This document shows, piece after piece, positions 8,176-15,008 of a DNA stretch of 18,659 nucleotides. Location: positions 43,859 through 62,517 of the forward strand of contig MSXT01000023.1 of NCBI GenBank assembly GCA_002083595.1, read 5' to 3'. The first letter of the stretch is position 1, and every line of letters starts with the position of its first letter. A program made the translations under genes and the position numbers. The notes below the pieces were generated by a model, which was not told the DNA's origin, searched no databases, and saw nothing but the letters and a program-made list of their open reading frames with translations. Source of the stretch: Proteobacteria bacterium ST_bin16. Lineage in GTDB: Bacteria; Pseudomonadota; Gammaproteobacteria; Burkholderiales; Nitrosomonadaceae.

Positions 8176-9024
8176 ATGCTACAACAACATCAAAGAAAAT
8201 TATCGGATTGGGTTAATTTTCTTACAACAGCTGAAATTCCTGTTCTAAAACAGACAGCTCGCAACCTTGCCATTCTCCAACAGGACGAGCAACATCTCAA
8301 CGCGCGCAGTTTCGCTCATGTCGTGAAAAACGATCCGCTAATGACCGTAAAGCTGCTACGTTATATGCAGCAGCATAAACACCGGACGCAAGAACATGAT
8401 GTGATGGAGGTCGAGCAAATCATTTTGATGCTTGGCCTTGAAGCGACGCTGAACAAAATACCTGCCAAGCCTCTGGTTGAAGACATTTTGGCGCGCAACA
8501 ATATGAATGCGCTGGTCTATTTACTAAAAACCACTCACCGCGCAAATATTGCTTCTACCTACGCTTTTGACTGGGCAGTCCGTCTGCATGATTTACATTT
8601 CGCGGAAATCCGTCTGGCTGCGTTGCTGCACGATATCGCCGAAATGCTCATGTGGTGCTTTTCCCCCGCGGAAATGCTAAAAATAAAGCAGCTACAAAAA
8701 CAAAACAAAGCACTTCGCAGCACAGTCGCACAAGAAAAAGTGCTCGGCTTTTCTTTGTATCAACTCCAGCTGGAACTTGCAATTAAATGGAAACTACCAG
8801 CATTATTAATCACTCTTATGGATGATAATAACTCAAGCTTACAGAGAGTGCGTAATGTGGTCCTGGCAGTAAATTTAGCCCGGCATTCCGCTAATGGGTG
8901 GGATGATGCTGCATTACCGGATGATTATGAAGATATTGCGAAACTTCTACATCTGCAAGCGGGCGACATCATGACCATCGTAGGCGCCAGCAAACAATCC
9001 GAAGACGCGAGTAATCTCGCATGA
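8176..9024 (+). CDS. HDOD-domain signalling protein
   Basis: A 282-residue soluble protein made up largely of an HDOD domain, a metal-poor relative of HD phosphohydrolases found in bacterial signalling and regulatory proteins. Typical features are the N-terminal EIPVLKQTARNLAILQ segment, the FAHVVKNDPLMTVKLLRYMQ helix pair (about residues 50-70) and LAALLHDIAEML (about 153-164) in the central helix. No GGDEF, EAL or receiver domain is attached. CAGGAG, 7 bases before the ATG, sets the start. It lies 143 bp after trpC with its own possible promoter and is the last chromosomal gene before the island. A precise partner or signal cannot be inferred. Confidence 0.85.
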   Translation: MLQQHQRKLSDWVNFLTTAEIPVLKQTARNLAILQQDEQHLNARSFAHVVKNDPLMTVKLLRYMQQHKHRTQEHDVMEVEQIILMLGLEATLNKIPAKPLVEDILARNNMNALVYLLKTTHRANIASTYAFDWAVRLHDLHFAEIRLAALLHDIAEMLMWCFSPAEMLKIKQLQKQNKALRSTVAQEKVLGFSLYQLQLELAIKWKLPALLITLMDDNNSSLQRVRNVVLAVNLARHSANGWDDAALPDDYEDIAKLLHLQAGDIMTIVGASKQSEDASNLA

Positions 9025-9045
9025 ACTGGTTTTAAATAGAGAAAT

Positions 9046-9089
9046 TGGTGCCGACACCAAGAATCGAACTTGGGACCTTCTGATTAAAA
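9046..9089 (-). pseudogene. 3' half of tRNA-Lys(UUU), left attachment site
   Basis: Read on the minus strand, this holds the anticodon loop from position 33 (T-TTT-AA), the anticodon 3' stem TCAGA, variable loop AGGTC, T arm CCAAG-TTCGATT-CTTGG, acceptor strand TGTCGGC, discriminator A and encoded CCA. The D arm, acceptor 5' strand and anticodon 5' stem (expected TCTGA) are absent beyond 9090. It is therefore a tRNA fragment left by site-specific integration, with crossover in or near the anticodon loop. The tRNA-Lys identity rests on the TTT anticodon. Confidence 0.75.
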
Positions 9090-9118
9090 ATTCTAAAATG
9101 TACTGCTTTACGTTGTTT

Positions 9119-9137
9119 TATATTTTTTGAAAATATA
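9119..9137. repeat. AT-rich inverted repeat between att site and integrase
   Basis: TATATTTT (9119-9126) and AAAATATA (9130-9137) form a perfect inverted repeat with a 3-base loop in a very AT-rich stretch. It could be a bending-protein or recombination accessory site. Nothing else is identifiable in 9090-9210. Confidence 0.4.
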
Positions 9138-9210
9138 TTAATGTCATTGTTTTGTATTGATTTTTAATATCACATTGTTTTAAACTCCACCCCATAGTTT
9201 TACGCCCACT

Positions 9211-9240
9211 GTCTACATAGTGTCTACATGGCGTCTACAT
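9211..9240 (+). repeat. Three GTCTACAT direct repeats at 11-bp period
   Basis: GTCTACAT occurs at 9211-9218, 9222-9229 and 9233-9240, exactly 11 bp apart, ending 2 bp before the first possible integrase start. A fourth and fifth copy form an inverted pair inside the gene at 9302-9320. The one-turn spacing suggests protein binding on one face of the helix, such as integrase arm sites or an autoregulator. Confidence 0.75.
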
Positions 9241-9242
9241 GA

Positions 9243-10529
9243 ATGGAAATTGAAACAATGAACACACATCACACACCCGCACAGAAGATCACGAAATCCT
9301 ATGTAGACAGATTGTCTACACCAGAAACCGGCCAGGCTTTCATACGTGATACCGAACTAAAAGGTTTTGCAGTGCGCATCACCTCATCCGGCGCCAAATC
9401 ATTCATCCTGGAAAAAAGGATTGATGGCAAAGTGAAACGGCTGACACTAGGTCGCTATCCTGAATTAACTGTTGAGCAAGCCAGAAAGGAAGCACATAAA
9501 TTACTTGGTCACATCGCAACCGGCCGGAATCCTGTCGCCGAGAAAAAGCAGGAAGCCTTACAAGGCACAACACTGAAACAAGCCTTTGATGACTTTGTTA
9601 AAACGCGAAAAAATCTTAAAGAGCGAACGCTCTATGATTACCGGCGAGTAATGTCTATTATTTTTGCCGACTGGCAGGATAAACCAATGATCGATATCAA
9701 TAAGGATATGGTTAGCAAGCGCCATAGCAAAATTGGAGCGGAAAGAGGCGAAGCTTATGCCAATCTGTCGATGCGCTTTTTACGTGCCCTGTTTAATTTT
9801 GCCATTGCACAATATGAAGATGGCAGCGGCAAATCCATTTTGCATGAAAACCCGGTCGTCCGTCTCACCCAAACCCGCGCATGGTATCGCGTGGAACGCC
9901 GCCAAACGGTTATTAAGCCACATGAACTCAAGCCCTGGTTTGAAGCGATCATGAACTTAAAGCATGATCCGATTAGCCAGAATCGCGAAACCATCCGGGA
10001 TTATTTGCTGCTGGTGCTTTTTACCGGATTAAGACGGGAAGAAGCCGCCAGCATGACCTGGGCCAATGTTGACCTGCAAGCAAAAACCCTGAGAGTAACG
10101 GATACTAAAAACCACTCGGATCATAATCTGCCGTTATCCAATTTTCTTTTTGATTTGCTACAAAATAGAAAAGCACACGCAATCAATGAATATGTATTCC
10201 ATCGAGCCAGCGGAACCGGTTATGTTTCCGAACAGCGCAAGCAAATGGCCAAGGTTATCAAGGAATCCGGCATTTCCTTCACCACTCATGATTTGCGCCG
10301 CACTTTTCTCACGATTGCGGAAAGTCTCGATATTCCAGCCTATGCCGTGAAACGTTTGGCTAACCATAAAATGAGTAATGACGTTACAGCCGGATACATC
10401 GTCACTGATGTAGAGCGATTGCGGCAACCGATGCAGAAGATAACCGACTATATCCTTAAATACGCCGGGTATAGACCTTCCGCAACCGTTACCGATCTAT
10501 CAGAAAAGAAATCGCATAAAACATCTTGA
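9243..10529 (+). CDS. int: P4-type tyrosine site-specific integrase
   Basis: Catalyses integration and excision of the element at the tRNA-Lys site. It has 428 residues, the normal length. The N-terminal arm-binding domain (DUF4102 type) is seen in DTELKGFAVRITSSGAKSF and LTLGRYPELTVEQARKEA. A central SAM-like core-binding domain follows, then the catalytic domain with Arg264 (FTGLRREEA), His349 and Arg352 (HDLRRT), His375 (LANHKM) and nucleophile Tyr385 (AGYI). All key residues are present, so it should be active. The start is either the ATG at 9243 or that at 9258, which has GGAAA upstream. It reads away from the tRNA fragment. GTCTACAT repeats flank the start. Confidence 0.95.
   Translation: MEIETMNTHHTPAQKITKSYVDRLSTPETGQAFIRDTELKGFAVRITSSGAKSFILEKRIDGKVKRLTLGRYPELTVEQARKEAHKLLGHIATGRNPVAEKKQEALQGTTLKQAFDDFVKTRKNLKERTLYDYRRVMSIIFADWQDKPMIDINKDMVSKRHSKIGAERGEAYANLSMRFLRALFNFAIAQYEDGSGKSILHENPVVRLTQTRAWYRVERRQTVIKPHELKPWFEAIMNLKHDPISQNRETIRDYLLLVLFTGLRREEAASMTWANVDLQAKTLRVTDTKNHSDHNLPLSNFLFDLLQNRKAHAINEYVFHRASGTGYVSEQRKQMAKVIKESGISFTTHDLRRTFLTIAESLDIPAYAVKRLANHKMSNDVTAGYIVTDVERLRQPMQKITDYILKYAGYRPSATVTDLSEKKSHKTS
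9302..9320. repeat. Inverted TGTAGACA/TGTCTACA site within int
   Basis: TGTAGACA (9302-9309) and TGTCTACA (9313-9320) form a perfect 8-bp inverted repeat with a 3-base spacer. It uses the same core as the three direct repeats before the gene and lies about 60 bp inside the coding region. Confidence 0.65.
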
Positions 10530-10553
10530 CTTAATACGGCATTGCCGTAATAT
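10526..10553 (+). promoter_or_regulatory. Promoter and operator of the RelE/XRE module
   Basis: TTGACT (10526-10531) overlaps the int stop, and TAATAT (10548-10553) lies 16 bp on. Between and into them is the perfect palindrome TACGGCA-T-TGCCGTA (10535-10549). A protein bound there would block the promoter, as expected for toxin-antitoxin autoregulation. The toxin ATG is only a few bases downstream, so the leader is very short. Confidence 0.6.
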
Positions 10554-10558
10554 GAATA

Positions 10559-10873
10559 ATGTATACCATTGCCGAAACTGAAGTTTTTAGCCGCTATGTC
10601 AGCGACTATTGGACTGAAGACGAACGCGCAGCATTTGCCGTCTGGATTGCGGAACATTACGACACGGGCGACATTATTCCGGGTTCTGGCGGCTGCAGAA
10701 AAGTGCGCTGGTCACGCAAAGGAAAAGGCAAAAGCGGCGGCTTACGCGTGATTTATTACAACATGCTGGAAGACGGCACCATCTGGCTACTGCTGATCTA
10801 CGCCAAAAACGAGCATGAGAATATACCCGCTCATTTACTTAAAGCGATCAAGGAAAAAATAACATGCCCATGA
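10559..10873 (+). CDS. RelE/HigB-family toxin
   Basis: A 104-residue toxin of the RelE/HigB superfamily, whose members usually cut mRNA on the ribosome. The diagnostic stretch is PGSGGCRKVRWSRKGKGKSGGLRVIYY (about residues 41-67), followed by the strand IWLLLIYAKNEHENI. These match the subgroup paired with NadS/HigA-like antitoxins. Toxin comes first and overlaps the antitoxin gene by 10 bp, the usual order for this type. The ATG has no good ribosome site and is close to the predicted transcription start. It begins 29 bp after int and probably stabilises the island. Confidence 0.88.
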   Translation: MYTIAETEVFSRYVSDYWTEDERAAFAVWIAEHYDTGDIIPGSGGCRKVRWSRKGKGKSGGLRVIYYNMLEDGTIWLLLIYAKNEHENIPAHLLKAIKEKITCP

Positions 10874-11172
10874 CCGAGAAAGAACTGAAAAAACGCGATG
10901 CCAAACGTGACTTGGGAGCGGAACTGCTCGAATCCGTCACGCAAATGAAATCAGGCCGCGCAAGCCGGATACATAAGGTTGAAGTTCCGCCGGTTGTCTC
11001 GGCTCGCATTAAATCAGGTTTGTCTCAAGCCGATTTTGCAAAACTGCTCGGCGTATCGGTGAGAACCTTGCAAGATTGGGAACAAGGCCGGCGTCAACCG
11101 AGTGGAGCAGCTAAGACACTGATTGAAATCGCTGACCGCCGCCCCGATGTATTGAAGGAAATCACTGCTTAG
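10864..11172 (+). CDS. XRE-family antitoxin (NadS/HigA-like)
   Basis: A 102-residue antitoxin and autorepressor, partner of the preceding toxin. The C-terminal half is an XRE helix-turn-helix (about residues 44-82: IKSGLSQADFAKLLGVSVRTLQDWEQGRRQP). The N-terminal half, rich in Lys, Arg and Glu, probably wraps the toxin. The start is the ATG at 10864, within the toxin gene, or two codons later at 10870. The likely operator is the TACGGCA palindrome upstream of the pair. Confidence 0.88.
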   Translation: MPMTEKELKKRDAKRDLGAELLESVTQMKSGRASRIHKVEVPPVVSARIKSGLSQADFAKLLGVSVRTLQDWEQGRRQPSGAAKTLIEIADRRPDVLKEITA

Positions 11173-11212
11173 CCGCCTTCTGCTCAATCCATCAACACCC
11201 GGAAAGAAACAA

Positions 11213-11246
11213 AACATGAAACCGGAAAAGGCCGTTTTGTCATGTT
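11213..11246 (+). terminator. Possible terminator after the RelE/XRE pair
   Basis: AACATGA (11213-11219) and TCATGTT (11240-11246) pair perfectly, with partly complementary CCGG/CCGTTTT sequence inside. It lies about 40 bp past the antitoxin stop. There is no T run at the end, so the call is weak. Confidence 0.35.
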
Positions 11247-11301
11247 GCCTGCCATGTCCGTCCGGAGGATTAACCAGCAACTTTCCAAAGATTAACTGAG
11301 A

Positions 11302-11327
11302 TATAATAATTCTAGCCAACTAGAATT
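11302..11327 (+). promoter_or_regulatory. -10 box and operator of the Phd/MazF module
   Basis: A TATAAT box (11302-11307) directly touches a perfect inverted repeat, AATTCTAG (11308-11315) and CTAGAATT (11320-11327), with a 4-base centre. The repeat covers the expected start of transcription, a typical place for a toxin-antitoxin autorepressor site. No clear -35 box is visible. AGGGAGA at 11329-11335 is a strong ribosome site for the next gene. Confidence 0.6.
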
Positions 11328-11340
11328 TAGGGAGACTTCC

Positions 11341-11553
11341 ATGCGATCAGTAGGTATCTTTGAAGTAAAAACAAAACTTTCTGAGCTTCTGAGACTGGGC
11401 GAGCCTATTGAGGTTACAAGTCACAGAAAAAGAGTCGCAGTAATTTATCCGAACCATGCCCCCCTTGATCAGGAACAAGTGAAGCGAGATATTAAAGCGC
11501 TCAATGATGCGGATAAGCAGGACGATACTACCGGCATGGGCGATTATTTATGA
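11341..11553 (+). CDS. Phd/YefM-family antitoxin
   Basis: A 70-residue antitoxin. The N-terminal part (MRSVGIFEVKTKLSELLRLG...IEVTSHRKRVAVIYP) is the Phd/YefM DNA-binding fold, in which the module is used as an autorepressor. The C-terminal part is acidic (KRDIKALNDADKQDD) and should bind the toxin. AGGGAGA ahead of the ATG fixes the start. The gene overlaps the MazF-like gene by 4 bp (ATGA), which implies translational coupling. Confidence 0.85.
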   Translation: MRSVGIFEVKTKLSELLRLGEPIEVTSHRKRVAVIYPNHAPLDQEQVKRDIKALNDADKQDDTTGMGDYL

Positions 11554-11885
11554 CCCTGTATCAACGGGGCGATATTGCTCTTTGCGCTGATGGAAAGGGC
11601 GACTACACCAGCAAACCTCGCCCCGTGGTGATTGTGCAGAATACGGATTACATTGAAGGCATGGAAAGTATTACTGTTTGCCCGATAACCAGCGTTTTGA
11701 GTACTGCCAGTGTGAGAGTGCGATTAAAGGCAGATAACGCAACTGGTTTAAAGGAAATATCTGAAGTTGAAATCGATAAAATAACAACTATTCGCGTTAC
11801 CAGGCTAAACAAAAAGATCGGAGAAGTTGCAGAGAAAGAACTCAATAAAATTAACTACGCCTTACGAGTCTGGTTGGATTTATAA
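11550..11885 (+). CDS. MazF/PemK-family toxin
   Basis: A 111-residue toxin of the MazF/PemK/CcdB-like fold, usually a sequence-specific mRNA or tRNA nuclease. Family marks are QRGDI near the N-terminus, KPRPVVIVQN with Arg24, SITVCPITS with Thr47, and EVEIDKITTIRVTRLNKKIG near residues 69-88. These include the positions that correspond to the catalytic Arg and Thr of MazF. It is encoded directly after a Phd/YefM antitoxin rather than a MazE type. The frame is intact, so the module may be functional. Confidence 0.88.
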   Translation: MTLYQRGDIALCADGKGDYTSKPRPVVIVQNTDYIEGMESITVCPITSVLSTASVRVRLKADNATGLKEISEVEIDKITTIRVTRLNKKIGEVAEKELNKINYALRVWLDL

Positions 11886-11976
11886 ACTATCAATCTTCCG
11901 GAAAAAGCTTAATCACTGCTTAGATTTGTTACTTACAGAAAAAATGCATTTCAGGATGAATACAATTTTTCCCTGA

Positions 11977-12194
11977 TTACTTGCCGTATCGTTTCCTCGA
12001 TGTTTTTTTCTGCATAGCTTCCCGTAAATCGGCAGTTTCAGTGTGTGCAATAACCACTACTTCACCCCCTAGCAAACCTATCGTAGAAAAATGGTTTCTG
12101 TATAAGCAAAGCCCGTATCCGGTCTGGTTAGCGTGTAGCCTGAAAATTCAGATTGGCTTTGCATTTCGTTTCATTCATCCCACGTAAAGATCAT
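11977..12194 (-). pseudogene. Decayed BrnT-like toxin gene
   Basis: Read on the minus strand from the ATG at 12194, three frames give pieces in the right order for a BrnT (RelE-fold) toxin: MIFTWDE, then E-T-K-C-K-A-N-L, then SGYTLTRPDTGFAYTE, then STIGLLGGEVVVIAHTET, ending in SRKRYGK and a stop. Frame changes occur near 12173, near 12140 and in the T run near 12085-12090. The segment is about 50 bp shorter than an intact gene, so part of the HG-containing helix is lost. No brnA follows. The family call is from memory of BrnT sequences. The rest of 11886-12300 has no intact gene, only the inverted repeat GTATCT/AGATAC (12215-12235) before the next gene. Confidence 0.55.
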
Positions 12195-12214
12195 GGATTA
12201 GGCGGTATAGATTA

Positions 12215-12235
12215 GTATCTACATTATCAAGATAC
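12215..12235. repeat. Inverted repeat upstream of the 224-residue ORF
   Basis: GTATCT (12215-12220) and AGATAC (12230-12235) form a 6-bp inverted repeat about 65 bp before the ATG at 12301. TTAGTATCT, including the left arm, occurs again just after that gene (12980-12988). It may be an operator; the support is thin. Confidence 0.3.
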
Positions 12236-12300
12236 AATTTTCTCAAGTGTGCAAGCCATAAGTCGTCAAATGAGATTATTTCTCAGAGAGATGGTTTGTC

Positions 12301-12975
12301 ATGCTTGTAGAAAATAATCCTGATTTCAAAACTATCTGGCAACTGGCGCATAATTGGGCAGGCGAAGAAACTGACAAGACCGATCCCAATGCAATCTCGC
12401 CAGAGCTAAGACTTGCTATAGATCGTTTGATGCGGGCAATACGCAGCAAGAAAATTACCGCTCGCTGGAAAGGTTATCAAATCTTTATCGATAACTTGCT
12501 CCTCACACTCATTTTTGAGTTCAGTCATTTCAAACAATTTTACCGATGGCTCATGCATCACAAATTTAGTAAAGATTATCTGGATAATCTTTATGTCATG
12601 CGAAATGAAGTAATCGATTTGTGCATTAAGTCTTATTACAATCTTCCGCCATGCTGGATACCTGAACAATTTTCTTACGATTCAAAAAATGCCAAAGAAG
12701 CAAAAAACTACCGGCCAGCAGATGAAAATGAAGATCGGATTCGCTGCCAAGCAATAGCCAGCACTTTATGGGAACTTGATCCCGCTATTCACCCTAATCA
12801 TATTGCGCGGTCTAAAATATTGCAGCGAATTGGCAATGGCGCTCAATATGACATAAGTACGATTACTGACTGGATTACTGAGCGTGATCCACAAAAAGAT
12901 TATAGAAAAACGGGGCGCCCACCAAAAACCCAATATACGATTAAATTGGAAATGATTCCTCAGTCTAAAAAATAG
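12301..12975 (+). CDS. Hypothetical protein, 224 residues
   Basis: I do not recognise this protein. It appears mainly helical and soluble, with no signal peptide. A hydrophobic stretch, IFIDNLLLTLIFEF (about residues 61-74), looks like a buried helix rather than a membrane segment. The C-terminal half has a pattern that could be a helix-turn-helix-like fold (HPNHIARSKILQRIGNGAQYDISTITDWI, about 161-189), followed by a basic tail GRPPKTQYTIK. A DNA-related role is possible but only a guess. A weak GAGAG lies 10 bases before the ATG. It stands alone between the toxin-antitoxin genes and the AlpA-like gene. Confidence 0.7.
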   Translation: MLVENNPDFKTIWQLAHNWAGEETDKTDPNAISPELRLAIDRLMRAIRSKKITARWKGYQIFIDNLLLTLIFEFSHFKQFYRWLMHHKFSKDYLDNLYVMRNEVIDLCIKSYYNLPPCWIPEQFSYDSKNAKEAKNYRPADENEDRIRCQAIASTLWELDPAIHPNHIARSKILQRIGNGAQYDISTITDWITERDPQKDYRKTGRPPKTQYTIKLEMIPQSKK

Positions 12976-13158
12976 CTTTTTAGTATCTGTCTCATCACTC
13001 TAAGCCGAAAATCGCTAGAAGTGTTTATATATAATATCTTGCAGAGTAAATTACAAACTGATTAGCAACATTAAATACCAGTCAGTCTTTGACCCTTTTT
13101 TATTTCTCAGCAAGTTGCAGCAGTATTAATTCCATTTCAACCACAAATGGAGTTAATC

Positions 13159-13353
13159 ATGCATGACCTTTTACTCACTACTAAACAAGCCGCTCAAATC
13201 TTAGGCGTCAGTATCGCATTCCTGGAACGAGACCGCTGGGCCGGGGCGCGGGTGCCTTTCGTCAAAGTAGGCAGCCGGGCAGTTCGCTATCGCCATAGCG
13301 ATCTGCTCGCCTATATTGAATCTTGCACGCACTATTCAACCAGCCAGTACTGA
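13159..13353 (+). CDS. AlpA-like helix-turn-helix regulator
   Basis: A 64-residue protein consisting of one MerR/excisionase-type winged HTH (HTH_17 or AlpA group): LLTTKQAAQILGVSIAFLERDRWAGARVPFVKVGSRAVRYRHSDLLAYIE. Such proteins act as excision factors or transcription activators in P4-like elements. An ATG at 13147 would add four residues, but TGGAG sits six bases before the ATG at 13159, which fixes the start there. It stops 7 bp before the replication gene, and the pair is very likely one operon. A role in excision or in control of the replication gene is inferred from this pairing. Confidence 0.88.
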   Translation: MHDLLLTTKQAAQILGVSIAFLERDRWAGARVPFVKVGSRAVRYRHSDLLAYIESCTHYSTSQY

Positions 13354-13360
13354 GGTGTGT

Positions 13361-15004
13361 ATGCACACGTCAGTACATCAACCCCAAGAACTACTCAGTC
13401 CCGGCGAACGGATCGCCGAAGGCATACTAAGTTTTCTCGATGAACAGGATAGCAGCGATAAACGCTGGCGCGCGTCCATATTCCGGCAACTGCCCAAACG
13501 GTTTGCTGAGAAAGTCGCACATGATTACAAAGAAACATATATCTTCGACGGGAGGCAAAGCGCCAATCTTGATTTGCTGGAGGCATACGGGCCGATCACC
13601 AAAAACAGCATATCGCTCAATGCCAGCGATGACGACCTGAGAGACTTGGCAAGAAATATTGTCAAGGAAATGAAGGAAATCAGCCGCATTTACCGGAATC
13701 TGGAATACGCTGCTTCAAGAATGCTTCACCGGGCGCAGAAGTATGAAATCGACCTGTCATTGTTTGAAGACTCGAACATCACAACCACCGGTATCTATAC
13801 CCGCCTGACCAATGAAATCTGGTGGCTGCAACGACTACGCAAAGTTCACGCGCAAAAGCTGGAACAAGACGCCATCCGTATCGGGCTGGTTCATCAACGC
13901 GCGGGGCGCTATATCAGCGATGAAACACTGACACGACGCAGAGAACAGAAAAAACGTATCCGCCGCATACTCGATGGATTGCTGGCAACCAATGAACTCG
14001 GCCAGCGCTTCACGCTGAGCGAATTGGCAGAACTTGGCCTAGCGAATCCCCGCATCCGGCGCAGCGAATTGATGGTGCGCATTTGCGGATTTGAAACCAT
14101 TGCCAATGAATTGGGCCATACCGGTGAATTTTATACCATCACCTGCCCATCCCGGATGCATGCCCGGCACTCCGGCAGCGGTGAGCGTAATTCTAAATAT
14201 GACAATACCACACCAAAACAAGCACAGAAGTACCTCAATAAAGTCTGGTCACGAATCCGCGCAAAGCTCAAACGAGACAAACTTCCTGTGTACGGCTTCC
14301 GTATTGCCGAACCGCAACACGATGGCACGCCGCACTGGCATCTATTGTTATTCATGCCACCCGAGCAGACTGCAAGAGTCAGGGAAATCATGCGGCATTA
14401 TGCAATGCAAACCGATGGTGATGAACCCGGCGCACAACAACACCGCTTCAAAGCAATTCCCATCGATAAAAACAAAGGCTCAGCTGTAGGTTACATCGCC
14501 AAATACATTTCCAAGAACATTGACGGCCACGGTCTTGAAAACGACTTTGACGGCAGCCCGATACAGGAAGCAGCGGAACGAGTTGAGGCCTGGGCGTCAA
14601 CCTGGAGTATCCGGCAATTCCAACAGATTGGCGGCGCGCCGGTCAGCATCTGGCGGGAACTTAGAAGAATCAGCGATGCGCCCGAAGGCATTCTGGAACA
14701 AGCAAGACAAGCAGCCGATCAGGGGCACTGGTGGCAATTCATTCAATTGATGGGCGGCACTACCGCAAAACGCAAAGACAATCCTATCAAACTGATGAAA
14801 ATTGACTCGAAGGAGCGAGGCAAATATGGCGACCCCATCGGGAAAAAGATTTGCGGCGTTGAAACTAACACCGCCCAACTATCGACACGATTGCATCAAT
14901 GGCATATTGAAAGATGTGCAGTTGACGTGGAAGTAACTGAGAAGATGAGCGCAAAGCGCCCGCGGGGGAGCGGGAGCGACCGCGGCGGCGCTTTTGCGGC
15001 GTAG
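13361..15004 (+). CDS. Phage GpA-type rolling-circle replication endonuclease
   Basis: A 547-residue HUH endonuclease of the phage P2 gene A class. Such proteins nick one strand at the origin, stay linked to the 5' end through tyrosine and start rolling-circle replication. The metal-binding HUH motif is HWHLLLF (His325, His327). Two candidate nucleophile tyrosines, spaced YxxxY, are Tyr378 and Tyr382 in GYIAKYISKNIDG. The helical N-terminal region (about 1-230) is typical. AGGTG before the ATG at 13361 sets the start; a TTG further up is unlikely. The end of the gene is very GC-rich and can form a strong hairpin. It gives the island a means to replicate after excision. Confidence 0.88.
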   Translation: MHTSVHQPQELLSPGERIAEGILSFLDEQDSSDKRWRASIFRQLPKRFAEKVAHDYKETYIFDGRQSANLDLLEAYGPITKNSISLNASDDDLRDLARNIVKEMKEISRIYRNLEYAASRMLHRAQKYEIDLSLFEDSNITTTGIYTRLTNEIWWLQRLRKVHAQKLEQDAIRIGLVHQRAGRYISDETLTRRREQKKRIRRILDGLLATNELGQRFTLSELAELGLANPRIRRSELMVRICGFETIANELGHTGEFYTITCPSRMHARHSGSGERNSKYDNTTPKQAQKYLNKVWSRIRAKLKRDKLPVYGFRIAEPQHDGTPHWHLLLFMPPEQTARVREIMRHYAMQTDGDEPGAQQHRFKAIPIDKNKGSAVGYIAKYISKNIDGHGLENDFDGSPIQEAAERVEAWASTWSIRQFQQIGGAPVSIWRELRRISDAPEGILEQARQAADQGHWWQFIQLMGGTTAKRKDNPIKLMKIDSKERGKYGDPIGKKICGVETNTAQLSTRLHQWHIERCAVDVEVTEKMSAKRPRGSGSDRGGAFAA

Positions 15005-15008
15005 CCGC
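14950..15008. repeat. GC-rich hairpins at the 3' end of the replication gene
   Basis: CGCAAAGCGCC (14950-14960) pairs with GGCGCTTTTGCG (14987-14998) with one bulged base. GCGGC-gta-GCCGC (14996-15008) forms a second tight hairpin over the stop codon. This stretch is far more GC-rich than both sides. It may terminate transcription or act as an origin structure for the HUH protein. Confidence 0.55.

Noticed and set aside
9030..9110. A complete tRNA gene at the island edge
   Set aside because: Only the 3' half folds. The sequence beyond 9090 has no D arm or matching acceptor strand, and the anticodon stem cannot form.
9211..9320. CRISPR-like repeats
   Set aside because: The units are 8 bases with 3-base spacers, far too short. 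They fit protein-binding sites.
11981..12187. A 68-codon plus-strand frame between mazF-like and the 224-residue ORF
   Set aside because: It is opposite the BrnT remnant, has no ribosome site, and its residues look random.
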